54,225 nucleotides of DNA from Frankia nepalensis. Its GTDB lineage: Bacteria; Actinomycetota; Actinomycetes; Frankiales; Frankiaceae. The stretch lies in contig NZ_JADWYU010000197.1 in assembly GCF_016786325.1 (NCBI RefSeq), forward strand, positions 18,485 to 72,709, in the 5' to 3' direction. This document shows positions 43,768-52,184 of the stretch, one piece after another. A model generated the notes under the pieces. That model saw only the letters and a program-made list of their open reading frames with translations. It was not told the origin of the DNA and did not search any database. The translations under genes were made by a program, and so were the position numbers. Position 1 is the first letter of the stretch. Each line of letters begins with the position of its first letter.

Positions 43768-43874
43768 CGGCCTCACACATCCTTGGGCGGGCACGGGCCC
43801 CCGGCCCGGGTGGCCTCGACGGCGGGACCCTCCCGCGGCGCGCCCTCCACTCTGCCGGCAGCCACGAGACGAAC

Positions 43875-43903
43875 GGTCGAGTGCGCGGGGCCTGACGTAG
43901 ATT
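43875..43903 (+). promoter_or_regulatory. Leaderless promoter of the AsnC-type regulator
   Basis: TAGATT (43898-43903) ends 7 nt before GTG 43911. A weak -35, GGTCGA (43875-43880), lies 17 nt upstream of it. Confidence 0.5.
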
Positions 43904-43910
43904 CCTGTCC

Positions 43911-45002
43911 GTGACAGCGACCGCTCCGCGGAAATCCGTCACCGCGCCGGCTGGAGACGTGGTGACCGACCCGGTCGACCTACGGGTCATCCGCGCCCTG
44001 CAACTGGCGCCCCGGGTGCCCTTCGCCCGGATCGCCGCGGTGCTCGGCCTGCCGGAGCGCACGGTCGCCCGGCGCTACCAGGCGCTGCACCGCGACGGGA
44101 TCCTGCGGATCTTCGGCGCCGTGAACCCCTTTCGGACCGGCGAGCACCCGTGGACGGTCCGGGTGCACTGCCGGCCGGACAGCGCCGAGGCGCTGGCCAC
44201 CGCGCTGGCGCGGCGCGACGACATCGTGTGGGTGGCCCTCGCGGCGGCGGGATCCGAGGTGGTCTTCTCGATCCGGTCGCCTTCGGCCGAGCAGCGCGAC
44301 ACGCTGCTGACCCGCCGGCTGCCGCGCGCGAGCCACGTCCTGGACGTCGAGGCGTCCGTCCTGCTGCACTCCTTCGTCGGGCAGCGCTCCGACGACTGGG
44401 GCGGGCTGGCGCACCACCTCACCGCCGACGAGACCGCGCGGCTGCGCGCCGACGCCCTGCCGACGGCCGCCGAGGCGGCCGAGCCAGTACCCCTCGAACC
44501 GGTGGACCACGCGATCATCGCGGCGCTGGCCCGCGACGGCCGGGCCAGCTACGCCGAGCTCGCCGCGGCGGGGATCAGCGAGGGGCGGGTCACCCGCCGG
44601 CTCGCCGCGCTGCTGGCCAGCGGCACGGTGCTCATCGACATGGACCTGGCCATGGACGCCCTCGGCTTCGCCGCGAAGGCCCACCTGCACATGCGGGTCA
44701 GCCCGGCGCGGCTGCACGAGACCGGCCAGGCCCTCGCCGAGCTTCCGGAGGTCGCCTTCGCCGCGGCCCTGTCCGGGCCGCACAACCTCGTGGCCGCGGT
44801 CGTCTGCCGCGACCTGGCCGACCTCTATACCTTCACCACCCGCCGCGTCGGCCAGCTCGAGGGCGTGCAGACGATGGAGGTCTCGCCCATCTTCCGCGCC
44901 GTCAAGCAGGCCGGCGCCCGGACCGACGAGGGCCGTCTCCTCGATCCCCTGCCCGACGCCCGCCCGCGCCGCCGGCCGGCCGGGCCAGGCGGCGCACCGT
45001 AG
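43911..45002 (+). CDS. Double-module Lrp/AsnC-family transcriptional regulator
   Basis: 363 residues from GTG 43911, consistent with the leaderless promoter. Two Lrp modules lie in tandem, making it about twice the usual ~150 residues. Module 1: helix-turn-helix VDLRVIRALQLAPRVPFARI, AAVLGLPERTVARRYQALHR, then an effector-type region to ~150. Module 2: helix-turn-helix VDHAIIAALARDGRASYAEL, AAAGISEGRVTRRLAALLAS, then KAHLHMRVSPARLHETGQAL and the ACT-like sheet. The Pro/Arg-rich tail is unstructured. Lrp proteins sense amino acids and bind as octamers; a fused pair may act as a pseudo-dimer. It is divergent from the DHA2 exporter. Confidence 0.9.
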   Translation: MTATAPRKSVTAPAGDVVTDPVDLRVIRALQLAPRVPFARIAAVLGLPERTVARRYQALHRDGILRIFGAVNPFRTGEHPWTVRVHCRPDSAEALATALARRDDIVWVALAAAGSEVVFSIRSPSAEQRDTLLTRRLPRASHVLDVEASVLLHSFVGQRSDDWGGLAHHLTADETARLRADALPTAAEAAEPVPLEPVDHAIIAALARDGRASYAELAAAGISEGRVTRRLAALLASGTVLIDMDLAMDALGFAAKAHLHMRVSPARLHETGQALAELPEVAFAAALSGPHNLVAAVVCRDLADLYTFTTRRVGQLEGVQTMEVSPIFRAVKQAGARTDEGRLLDPLPDARPRRRPAGPGGAP

Positions 45003-45102
45003 CTTCCAGAGCCTTCCGCGGACCGGCGACCGCCGCGCGAGGCGGTCGGGGCGGAGACGACGACCGGAAGGCGAACGTGGAAACGAAGGGCGAACAGAAA
45101 CA

Positions 45103-45132
45103 GGTGCGGCCGTGGATTCCCACGGCCGCACC
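45103..45132. terminator. Bidirectional terminator hairpin
   Basis: A 13-bp perfect stem (45103-45115 with 45120-45132) with loop ATTC lies between the convergent AsnC-type and binding-protein genes. A second, weaker hairpin CGACCGCC...GGCGGTCG is at about 45027-45048. Confidence 0.85.
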
Positions 45133-45186
45133 CAGGAGATCCGGACTTGCCGGCCTTTCAGTGCCGGAAAACGCGCCGCCGGGCGG

Positions 45187-46446
45187 CTACGACACGGGCT
45201 CCCCGCACCAGAAGCCGTTCGAGTCGGCGGTGGCGGGCGGGACGGGCTGGAAGGTGGAGCCCGCCGGGTCGGCCTTGACGAAGTTGAAGCAACTGGCCGG
45301 GGCCGTCGGGTTGGACAGGTCGGTCGGCGCGATGAGGCCGCCGCCGTCGAAGTCCTTCACGTTGCGCAGGTTGGTGATGAACGCGTCCCGGGTCGGGCAT
45401 GGCCCGGCGAGTTCGAGGCCGGCGAGCATCTCGTCGGCGGCCACGTAGGAGGCGAGCGCCGTCTCCACGTTCGGGTCGGCGAGCTCGGGGGCGTAGGTGG
45501 CCATCGCGGTCTGGTAGGCCTGCATCGCGGGGGTGCTGGCCTCGAACGAGGTGTAGCCGACGACGACCGACATGCCGCCCACGGCGCTGCCCTTGGCGAG
45601 GAGCTCCTCGCCGTAGCCGGCGGCGCTCAGCGCGACGTCGACCGTCACCCCGCCGGCCTTGGCGGCGGCGTAGGCGTCGGCGAACCGCTGCGGCTGGACG
45701 AGGCCGATCATGGTGTCGGCGCCGGCGCGGCGCAGCGCGTCGACGACCCGGGCCGGGCTCGCGGAGGCGGAGAAGTCGAACCGCTCCACGGCGACGCCCT
45801 GGCTCGCCAGGCTGGGCTCGAACCGGTCGGCGAGGGCGCTCGCGCCCGGGGCAGCCGGGTCGAGGACGATGAGCGCCTTCGTCCCGCCATTCGCCGTCAC
45901 GTATCGGCCGAACGTGTCCACCGGGTCGCCCTGGGTGTTGAACAGGCTGGCGAAGGTGAACACGTTCTTGTGCTGACTCCAGCTCGCGTCGATCGCGTTT
46001 CCGGTCAGCGGGATGCCGGTCTCCTCCAGCCACTTGGTGGACGGGCCGGCGGCGGTCGTCTGGACGATCAGGCCGAACACGTTCTCGTTGGTGATCAGGT
46101 CGCGCGCCGCGTGGGCGAAGACGTCCGGGTCCGCCTGGTCGTCGCGCCAGACGACCTCGACCTCGCGGTTGTGGACCCCGCCGGCCTCGTTCTGGGCGGC
46201 GATGCGGGCCTCGACCGCGCTGCGCACGGCCTTGAAGTTCGTCGCGAGCGGGCCGCCGCTGTCCGGGTAGACGAGCCCGATCCGGACGGTTTCGTCCGTC
46301 ACGCCGGGTGACGGGCAGACGCCGGCGGCGGGCGCCTGGTCCGACGACGGCGAGGCGCAGCCGGCGAGCACGGCCGGCAGCCCCGTCACCACGGCCGCGG
46401 CCGCCGCGGCCGCCACCGTCCTGGCGCGCCTGTGCCGACGATTCAT
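45187..46446 (-). CDS. ABC substrate-binding lipoprotein, branched-chain amino acid (Leu/Ile/Val) type
   Basis: 419 residues from ATG 46446 with GAGGAGAT 6 nt upstream. The signal is Arg-rich (NRRHRRAR) with a hydrophobic core and lipobox VLAGC. The peripla_BP_6 fold starts at VRIGLVYPDSGGPLATNFKA and includes VVWRDDQADPDVFAHAARDL, GIPLTGNAIDASWS and ALIVLDPAAPGASALADRFE. It captures a small ligand outside the cell, classically branched-chain amino acids or amides. No matching permease or ATPase is adjacent, so it is an orphan subunit in this window and may serve a transporter encoded elsewhere or act as a sensor. Confidence 0.9.
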   Translation of the reverse strand: MNRRHRRARTVAAAAAAAVVTGLPAVLAGCASPSSDQAPAAGVCPSPGVTDETVRIGLVYPDSGGPLATNFKAVRSAVEARIAAQNEAGGVHNREVEVVWRDDQADPDVFAHAARDLITNENVFGLIVQTTAAGPSTKWLEETGIPLTGNAIDASWSQHKNVFTFASLFNTQGDPVDTFGRYVTANGGTKALIVLDPAAPGASALADRFEPSLASQGVAVERFDFSASASPARVVDALRRAGADTMIGLVQPQRFADAYAAAKAGGVTVDVALSAAGYGEELLAKGSAVGGMSVVVGYTSFEASTPAMQAYQTAMATYAPELADPNVETALASYVAADEMLAGLELAGPCPTRDAFITNLRNVKDFDGGGLIAPTDLSNPTAPASCFNFVKADPAGSTFQPVPPATADSNGFWCGEPVS

Positions 46447-46506
46447 GACATCTCCTCGTTCCCCCGCGAGATCAGCGCGAATGGTGACCAACGCGCTGAT
46501 CACCAC

Positions 46507-46960
46507 AACTGCACGCTAACGTGCCGCGCCTTTCCTTTTCCGCCGGGTCGCGCGACCTGGGGCGATCGCGGTAGGTGAGTTATGCTTTGCAACGGTTTCG
46601 TCTGGGCGTTTCCGGGTTTGCCAAGGGTGACGGATCAATTCTGATCGCTACGATAGGCAGTCACATAGTGGTATATATGTAATATTCGCGAGGCTGTCGG
46701 GAGGCCCGGCTCGCGGGCCCCGGATGACCGGAGTGCCCCCGCTGTGACCGTCTTCACGGCAGGTGACGATTTTCATGGGGAACCCGCCGCGCGGGCGGCC
46801 GTGGCGGTGTGGAAGAGGGCGATCCGTGCTCGCCGGATCCGGGGCCGCCGACGATCGCGACCCGCGAACGGCGCGCGTCAAACCCGGCCGTGGCGCCGGG
46901 GGTATGCGGAGCGTGGGCACCCTTGGCCGGCGCGCCCGTCAGGAGGCGGCGCGCGGCCCG
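46507..46960. other. Gene-free region with an AT-rich island
   Basis: 454 bp without a supportable gene. It contains an unusually AT-rich stretch at 46662-46690 (ATAGTGGTATATATGTAATA inside it). TTGCAAAGCATAA on the minus strand could belong to the promoter of the binding-protein gene. Short frames at 46744 and 46648 show no family features. Confidence 0.5.
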
Positions 46961-47623
46961 TTACGAGGCGGCGTCGGCGGTGGCCGTGGCCAGCTCCCAG
47001 GCCCGGCCGAGCGCCTTCTCGAAGGTCTCGCGGGACTGCGCGCCGCTGATGGCGTAGCGGGACTGGACGAGGAAGTACGGGACGCCGGAGATGCCGAGGC
47101 GCCGGGCACGTGCCTCGTCGGCGCGCACCTGGTCGGTGAACTCGGTCCCGGCGGCGATGGCCCGGACCCGGGACCGGTCGAGGCCGAGGACGGCCATGGC
47201 GTCGGCGAGCTCGTCCGGGTCGGCGAGGTTCGCGCCCCTGGTGAAGTAGCTGGCGAACAGCTCCTCCGCGGCGGCCGCCTCCAGGTCCTCGGTCGCCGCG
47301 TACTTCAGGACCCGGTGCGCGGCGAACGTGCTGGTCGGCTTGAGGGCGGCGAAGTCGAAGGCCAGGCCGACGGTCGCCGCCATCGCCGAGACGCGCTCGT
47401 TCATCGCGACTGCCTGCTCGACGGAGACGCCGTACTTCGTCGCGAGCAGCTCGTGGATGCCGCCGGCGGGCGTCGTGGGCGCGTCCGGGTCGAGCTCGAA
47501 GCTGTGCCAGCTGACCTCGACCTCGTCGGCGTGCTCGAACGTCGCGAGCGCCCCCTCGAAGCTGCGCTTGCCGATGTAGCAGAACGGACACGCGACGTCC
47601 GACCAGATGTCGATCAGCAGCAT
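46961..47623 (-). CDS. DsbA-family thioredoxin-fold protein, FrnE-like
   Basis: 220 residues from ATG 47623 with GGGAGAGG upstream. The active site CPFC lies at ~12-15 (IWSDVACPFCYIGKRSFEGA), the cis-Pro loop is GISGVPYFLV, and the long helical insert between them is typical of FrnE/2-hydroxychromene isomerase-like DsbA proteins. No signal peptide is present, so it works in the cytoplasm, probably as a dithiol oxidoreductase or isomerase in redox stress; FrnE of Deinococcus is the model. It lies 83 bp downstream of the phosphofructokinase gene on the same strand, so the two may share a transcript. Confidence 0.92.
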   Translation of the reverse strand: MLLIDIWSDVACPFCYIGKRSFEGALATFEHADEVEVSWHSFELDPDAPTTPAGGIHELLATKYGVSVEQAVAMNERVSAMAATVGLAFDFAALKPTSTFAAHRVLKYAATEDLEAAAAEELFASYFTRGANLADPDELADAMAVLGLDRSRVRAIAAGTEFTDQVRADEARARRLGISGVPYFLVQSRYAISGAQSRETFEKALGRAWELATATADAAS

Positions 47624-47706
47624 GGCCTCTCCCGTCCCCTCGCCCCACGCGGCCCGTCGTCGCCCCCGCTTACCGCCGGGGTGACGCTACTGGCCACGCT
47701 GGTCGT

Positions 47707-49065
47707 TCACTGGAACCGGGGTGGCTGGCCCGTGGCTTCCAGGACCGACATCCACAGGTCGCCCGACGGGTCGACCTGGTTGCGGTGGCTGATCGCGAGT
47801 GGGAGCGGGATGTGAATGAACCGGCGGCGCCAGCGGCCGACGACCATCTCGGTGCGGCCCGCCATCGCGGCGTGCACGGCGGCGTGCGCCAGGCGGATGG
47901 TGTACACGCTGTCGTAGGGGTTCGCGGGGACGCTGCGGATCACGTAGCTCGGGTCGATGTACTTCAGGTTCATCTCGACGCCGACGGACGCGAAGTAGTC
48001 GGTGATCCGCCGGCTGAGGAACACCCCGACGTCGTGCAGCTTGCGGTTGCCGGAGGCGTCGGTGCCGGTCGACTGGCCACCGTTCTCGGCGGCGGACAGC
48101 TCCTGACCGGCGCCCTCGGCGACGACGACCAGCGCGTGGCCGGTCTCCTCGATCCGCCGGCGCAGGTAGTTCAGCAGCCCGCCCTCGCCATCGAGCGTGA
48201 AGGGAATCTCGGGGATGAGGACCACGTCGGCGTCGGACTTCGCCAGCGACGCGTAGCAGGCGATGAAGCCGGAATGGCGGCCCATGAGCCGCACCAGCCC
48301 CAGCCCGCCGGGCGCGCTGGTCGCCTCCGCGTGCGCCGCCACGATCGACTCGGAGGCCTTCGCGAACGCGGTCTGGAAGCCGAAGCTCTGGTCGATGAAC
48401 GGGATGTCGTTGTCGATGGTCTTCGGGATGCCGACGACGGCGATCTTCTCGCCGCGCTCGTTCGCCACCCGGGCGATCTCGCCCGCGCCGCGCAGTGTCC
48501 CGTCCCCGCCGATGACGAAAAGAATATTGATGTTCATGCGGGACAGGCAGTCGACGATCTCCTCCGGGTCCTGCTGCCCGCGGGAGGTGCCGAGTATCGT
48601 GCCGCCGTCCTCGCCGATCGTCGCCACCGTCTGCGGGGTGAGGTCGACGACGTCATGGCCATACCTGGCGATGAATCCCTGGTAGCCATTCCGGAAACCG
48701 AAGATGCGAGTCACGCCGTAATGCGTGGTGAGCTCGGTCACCACGCCTCGGATGACGTTGTTGAGGCCCGGGCACAGGCCGCCGCAGGTGACGATGCCCA
48801 CCCGTGTCTTGGCCGGATCGAAGTAGATCTTCCGGCGGGGCCCGGCAGCCTCGAAGCTGGGCAGTTCCTCGATCGGCACTTTTCGTGACGACACCATGGC
48901 CAATGTGTCGTCGAACAGGACCTTGTCGCCCTCGTCGATGTAGTGCTGCGTGGTTGGTCTCGCGCTGAGAAGTGGTAGCAGCGGAGAGGTCACCCGGCAC
49001 GGCCCGAGGGTCCGGACCGCCAGTGCCTCGTGATCGACGGTCAGTGGTTCGCCCAGCGTAGCCAC
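47707..49065 (-). CDS. ATP-dependent 6-phosphofructokinase, long (plant/trypanosome-like) type
   Basis: 452 residues from GTG 49065 with GAGGAGAGGG about 10 nt upstream. PFK motifs are GIVTCGGLCPGLNNVIRGVV (phosphate-binding), FGFRNGYQGFIARYG, GTSRGQQDPEEIVDCL, VIGGDGTLRGA, IPKTIDNDIPFIDQSFGFQT and LVRLMGRHSGFIA. The Gly after GGD (GGDGT) predicts ATP rather than pyrophosphate as donor. Lys in PKTIDND replaces the Gly of E. coli PfkA, a combination known in the clade X ATP enzymes of plants and trypanosomes. The ~90-residue N-terminal extension also fits that clade. It catalyses fructose-6-phosphate to fructose-1,6-bisphosphate. It could alternatively be pyrophosphate-using if other residues override the Gly. 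Confidence 0.9.
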   Translation of the reverse strand: MATLGEPLTVDHEALAVRTLGPCRVTSPLLPLLSARPTTQHYIDEGDKVLFDDTLAMVSSRKVPIEELPSFEAAGPRRKIYFDPAKTRVGIVTCGGLCPGLNNVIRGVVTELTTHYGVTRIFGFRNGYQGFIARYGHDVVDLTPQTVATIGEDGGTILGTSRGQQDPEEIVDCLSRMNINILFVIGGDGTLRGAGEIARVANERGEKIAVVGIPKTIDNDIPFIDQSFGFQTAFAKASESIVAAHAEATSAPGGLGLVRLMGRHSGFIACYASLAKSDADVVLIPEIPFTLDGEGGLLNYLRRRIEETGHALVVVAEGAGQELSAAENGGQSTGTDASGNRKLHDVGVFLSRRITDYFASVGVEMNLKYIDPSYVIRSVPANPYDSVYTIRLAHAAVHAAMAGRTEMVVGRWRRRFIHIPLPLAISHRNQVDPSGDLWMSVLEATGQPPRFQ

Positions 49066-49379
49066 CGTGCCCTGACCCTCTCCTCGCCCACTCCGCCCGG
49101 TACCCCGGGCAATCTCCTGGCAGATCTGATGACCGCGATCCCGATAACCGTGATCCTGGCGGTCCAATCGTGGCCCTGGCTGTCGTGGTCCCGCCCGTTC
49201 CGAGATCCCCAGCCGTTCCAGGACTTTGTCCGAGCCTACCGCCTCGCCGCGCCGTCAACTGGTCCCTGCCGGAGCGCACCGGGTGACCCGAGCAAAACGG
49301 CCACCCAGCGTCACCGTCCGGCGTCGGACGATCCCGTTAGGAACCGCTCGGCGGGCCGATCCGCCGCCGGAGAGGGAAA

Positions 49380-49397
49380 GCCGTCCCCCAGGACGGC
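49380..49397 (-). terminator. Hairpin terminator downstream of the FetB-like gene
   Basis: On the minus strand GCCGTCC-TGGG-GGACGGC is followed by TTT, 44 nt after the stop. The remainder of the 49066-49440 gap shows nothing else recognisable. Confidence 0.6.
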
Positions 49398-49440
49398 CCC
49401 TGGTTAGTGGATATGGAAAGCGACGTCGAGCACGGCCCCG

Positions 49441-50157
49441 TCATCGTTCCCGGTCGGGCTCGGGGTAGGGGAGCGTGCGCGGGGCGCCGAGGAGCCAGAC
49501 CAGGATCGCGGCCGCGTAGGTCTCGGCGGTGAGCAGCGCGACGAGCACGACCAGTTGGAAGCGGGCGGCGTCGGCGGGGCTCGCGCCGCCCAGAAGCGCG
49601 CCCACGAAGGCGCCGGGCAGCGTCACCAGGCCGACGGTGCGGGTCTGGTCCAGGGCCGGCAGCAACGCCTCGCTGGCGGCGGTCCTGGCGATGTCGGCGA
49701 CTGCCCGGCGCGGCGTCGCGCCCAGGGCCAGCGCCGCCTCGACCTCGTCGAGGCGGCGGCGCAGGCCGTCGAGCAGCCGGCGGCCGGCCAGCGTGCAGGC
49801 GGTCATCGAGCCGCCGAGCACGATGCCGCCGAGCGCGATCAGATAGCGGGGCTCGCGCGGCAGCGCCGGCAGCGCGAACAGGACCCCCAGGGTGAGACCG
49901 GCGCCGCCGAGGGTCGCCAGCGCCACCGCGCGCCGGGCGCCGGGCAACCCGGCCAGGCGGCCCGCCGCCGTGTGGATCGCCACGGCGGCCATCACGGCCA
50001 GCATCGCGGCGCTGGCCACCGGCACCGTGAAGACCGCCCGCACCACGAGCGCCACGAGGACGAGCTGGACCGCGGCGCGCGCGACCGCGGTGACGACGGC
50101 CGCCCGTAACCGCAGCCGGGCCCAGACCTGGCACGCGATCGCGAGCCCGGCCAGCAA
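49441..50157 (-). CDS. fetB: FetB-like (UPF0014) ABC transporter permease
   Basis: 238 residues from TTG 50157; comparison with other FetB proteins suggests the true start is upstream, perhaps CTG 50193, which overlaps the phosphoesterase stop. Helices include ARAAVQLVLVALVVRAVF, LIALGGIVLGGSMTACTLAG and FQLVVLVALLTAETYAAAIL. The signature LALGATPRRAVADIARTAAS and VGLVTLPGAFVGALLGGASP are typical of the family. E. coli FetB, with the ATPase FetA, exports iron and protects against peroxide stress. No FetA-like ATPase gene is in the window. It is coupled to the upstream phosphoesterase gene. Confidence 0.85.
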   Translation of the reverse strand: MLAGLAIACQVWARLRLRAAVVTAVARAAVQLVLVALVVRAVFTVPVASAAMLAVMAAVAIHTAAGRLAGLPGARRAVALATLGGAGLTLGVLFALPALPREPRYLIALGGIVLGGSMTACTLAGRRLLDGLRRRLDEVEAALALGATPRRAVADIARTAASEALLPALDQTRTVGLVTLPGAFVGALLGGASPADAARFQLVVLVALLTAETYAAAILVWLLGAPRTLPYPEPDRER

Positions 50158-50189
50158 CCCCAGGGTGACGGCCAGCCGGGCGTCGGCGC

Positions 50190-51062
50190 TCAGCGGTCCG
50201 GCGCCGCGCCGACCGGCTCGGCGGGCATGGCCAGCATCTGGGGCGTCAGCTCGATGACGAGCTCGCCGGGCCGGACGGGGAGCACGGACGCGGTCGCCTG
50301 GTCCGGGTAGACGTCGACCCGGGTGAAGACGCCGCCGGTGAGGCCGGTGTAACCGCCGGCCGGGCCGAGCACGCCGGACACGTACGACGTGGCGCCCGCG
50401 ACCCAGACGGGGATGCCGGCGAGCATCCCGCAGCAGCCGTGGTGCGCGTGCCCGGCCAGCACGATCTTCACGTCGGTGCCGGCGACGACCCGGGCGAGCC
50501 GGTGCGGCTCGGCCAGCGCCAGCGCGTTCATCAGGCCGACCGGCGACGGCACCGGCGGGTGGTGCAGCGCGAGCACGGTGCCAGCGGGCGCCGGGGTGGC
50601 GAGCTCGGCGGCGAGCCAGTCGAGCTGGGCGTCGGTGAGCAGGCCGGCGGCCTGGCCGGGCTCGGTCGAGTCGAGCGCGACGATGCGCAGCCCGTCCACC
50701 CAGCGGACGTAGTCGTAGGGCTCCGTGGTCGGCTCGGCGTCCAGCAAGGCCGCGCGCAGCGCGCCGCGGCTGTCGTGGTTGCCCATCAGGTACAGCACGG
50801 GCGCGCCGATCCGGGCGGCGCGCTCCTCCACCAGGGCCCGCAGCCGGCGGTAGGAGACCTCGTCACCGGCGTCGACCAGGTCGCCGGTCAGCAGCAGGGC
50901 CGCGACCTCGATCCCGGACCGCTCGACCTGGTCGAGGGCGGCGGCGACGTTGCCCAGCGTGTCGACGACCCCGTGGTAGAGCTCGCCCTCCGGGACGATG
51001 TGCGGGTCCGACAACTGGATGACGGTGTGTGTCGGCGTCGGCGGGTCGATCAGATAACGCAC
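50190..51062 (-). CDS. Calcineurin-like metallophosphoesterase (CpdA/Icc/GpdQ class III)
   Basis: 290 residues from GTG 51062; a longer frame to 51173 crosses a terminator hairpin and is unlikely. All five metal-binding blocks are present: QLSDPHI (D-x-H), TGDLVDAG, MGNHDSRG, LALHHPPVPS and LAGHAHHGCCG. Such enzymes use two metal ions to cleave phosphodiesters such as 3',5'-cAMP or glycerophosphodiesters. The adjacent carbohydrate ABC permeases and tyrosine-phosphatase gene suggest degradation of an imported phosphodiester or phosphate-scavenging function, but a cAMP role cannot be excluded. Confidence 0.9.
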   Translation of the reverse strand: MRYLIDPPTPTHTVIQLSDPHIVPEGELYHGVVDTLGNVAAALDQVERSGIEVAALLLTGDLVDAGDEVSYRRLRALVEERAARIGAPVLYLMGNHDSRGALRAALLDAEPTTEPYDYVRWVDGLRIVALDSTEPGQAAGLLTDAQLDWLAAELATPAPAGTVLALHHPPVPSPVGLMNALALAEPHRLARVVAGTDVKIVLAGHAHHGCCGMLAGIPVWVAGATSYVSGVLGPAGGYTGLTGGVFTRVDVYPDQATASVLPVRPGELVIELTPQMLAMPAEPVGAAPDR

Positions 51063-51129
51063 AAGGCACCGCCCACAATGCACCCCCGGGACTGGTCGAT
51101 GGACTGGGCCGAGGCCCGTGCCATCGTGC

Positions 51130-51161
51130 CGACTCCAGGCGCCACGGTACGCCTGGAGTCG
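51130..51161 (-). terminator. Hairpin terminator after the tyrosine-phosphatase gene
   Basis: A 12-bp perfect stem (51130-51141 with 51150-51161) with an 8-nt loop, 28 nt downstream of the phosphatase stop. Confidence 0.8.
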
Positions 51162-51188
51162 CCCATTGGTCATGCCCGGCGTGCCTGG

Positions 51189-52097
51189 TCAGGCGGGTTC
51201 GGCGTCGACCAGCAGAGCCTCGGTGAGCGCGTCGAGCTGGGCGGGGGTGGCGCCGTGGGCCAGCAGGTAGCCCCGGGCGCCGCCGTGGCCCGCCCGCACC
51301 CGCGCCAGGGCACGCCGGATCAGCTCCGGCGGGCACGCCATCAGGTTCGCCGGCAGCGGCTCGCCCTGCCCGTCGGCGGCGGTGACCGTGCCGAGGCGGC
51401 GCAGCGCCGCGATCGCCTCGTCGTGCAGCAGCTCGGCGGTGAGCGCGTAGTCGCTGGCGATGACGTCATCGTCGACGCCGAGCAGGTCGAGCACCAGCAT
51501 GATGGTCAGGCCGGTGCGGTCCTTGCCGGCGCTGCAGTGCACGACGGCGGGCAGGGCGCCCGGCTCGGCGAGCGCGAGCACCGCGGCGGTGAGCCGGTCA
51601 CCCTTGTTGTCGATCATGAAGTCGTAGATGTCGGCGAGGTCCATCCGCACCCCGGTCGCCGCGGCGGCGCGCACCCCGTCGGCCGCGGCGGCGCCAGACC
51701 CTGGCGCGTTGCCGGCCGCGGCGGCTCCGTCCGTCCCGGTCCCGGCCGCCGCGGTCACGTCCTCGGCCGACGGCACGACGGCGCCGCTGGAGTAGATCGG
51801 GATCCGGCGGGTGGCGGCCGTGAGCCCGTCGAGCGCGTTCGGCTCGTGCGCGGCCTCGGTGTCCTCGCGCAGGTCGACGACCGTGCGCAGCGGGAGCGCC
51901 GCGAGCGCCGCCCGGGCCTCGTCGCCGAGACCGTGCATCGCGGCGGAGCGCAGCAGCGCGCGGCGCCGGACCCGGCGCCCGTCGGCCGCCGGGTAGCCAC
52001 CCACGTCCCGCAGGTTCAGTGCTCCCGGTAGGTTCAGCACCCGGTCGGCGTCGGCCGGGTTGTCGAGGCTGGGGGTCGTGTCCAGATCGAGTGTCAT
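51189..52097 (-). CDS. Tyrosine-specific protein phosphatase (PtpB/LipA-like)
   Basis: 302 residues from ATG 52097. The catalytic P-loop HCSAGKDRTG (HC-x5-R) is at ~187-196. The N-terminal block LNLPGALNLRDVGGYPAADG and VVDLREDTEAAHEPNALDG are conserved in the Y_phosphatase3 family that includes Mycobacterium PtpB. An Ala/Gly-rich insertion sits around residues 115-145. The K and D inside the P-loop, as in PtpB, go with activity on phosphotyrosine and phosphoinositides. It is cytoplasmic, without a signal peptide, and follows the ABC permease gene by 87 bp. It may dephosphorylate the imported compound or a regulatory protein. Confidence 0.9.
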   Translation of the reverse strand: MTLDLDTTPSLDNPADADRVLNLPGALNLRDVGGYPAADGRRVRRRALLRSAAMHGLGDEARAALAALPLRTVVDLREDTEAAHEPNALDGLTAATRRIPIYSSGAVVPSAEDVTAAAGTGTDGAAAAGNAPGSGAAAADGVRAAAATGVRMDLADIYDFMIDNKGDRLTAAVLALAEPGALPAVVHCSAGKDRTGLTIMLVLDLLGVDDDVIASDYALTAELLHDEAIAALRRLGTVTAADGQGEPLPANLMACPPELIRRALARVRAGHGGARGYLLAHGATPAQLDALTEALLVDAEPA

Positions 52098-52184
52098 GGC
52101 CCTCAGGTTTCCAGTTGGGCCGGCCCGGCGCGCGGGCGGCGGTGGGACGGACGGTCGGCGGCCGGGATCAGCGCCGGCCCACGC

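Noticed and set aside
46648..46920. Small minus-strand frame of 90 codons across the AT-rich island
   Set aside because: No Shine-Dalgarno at either Met and no homologous pattern recognised.
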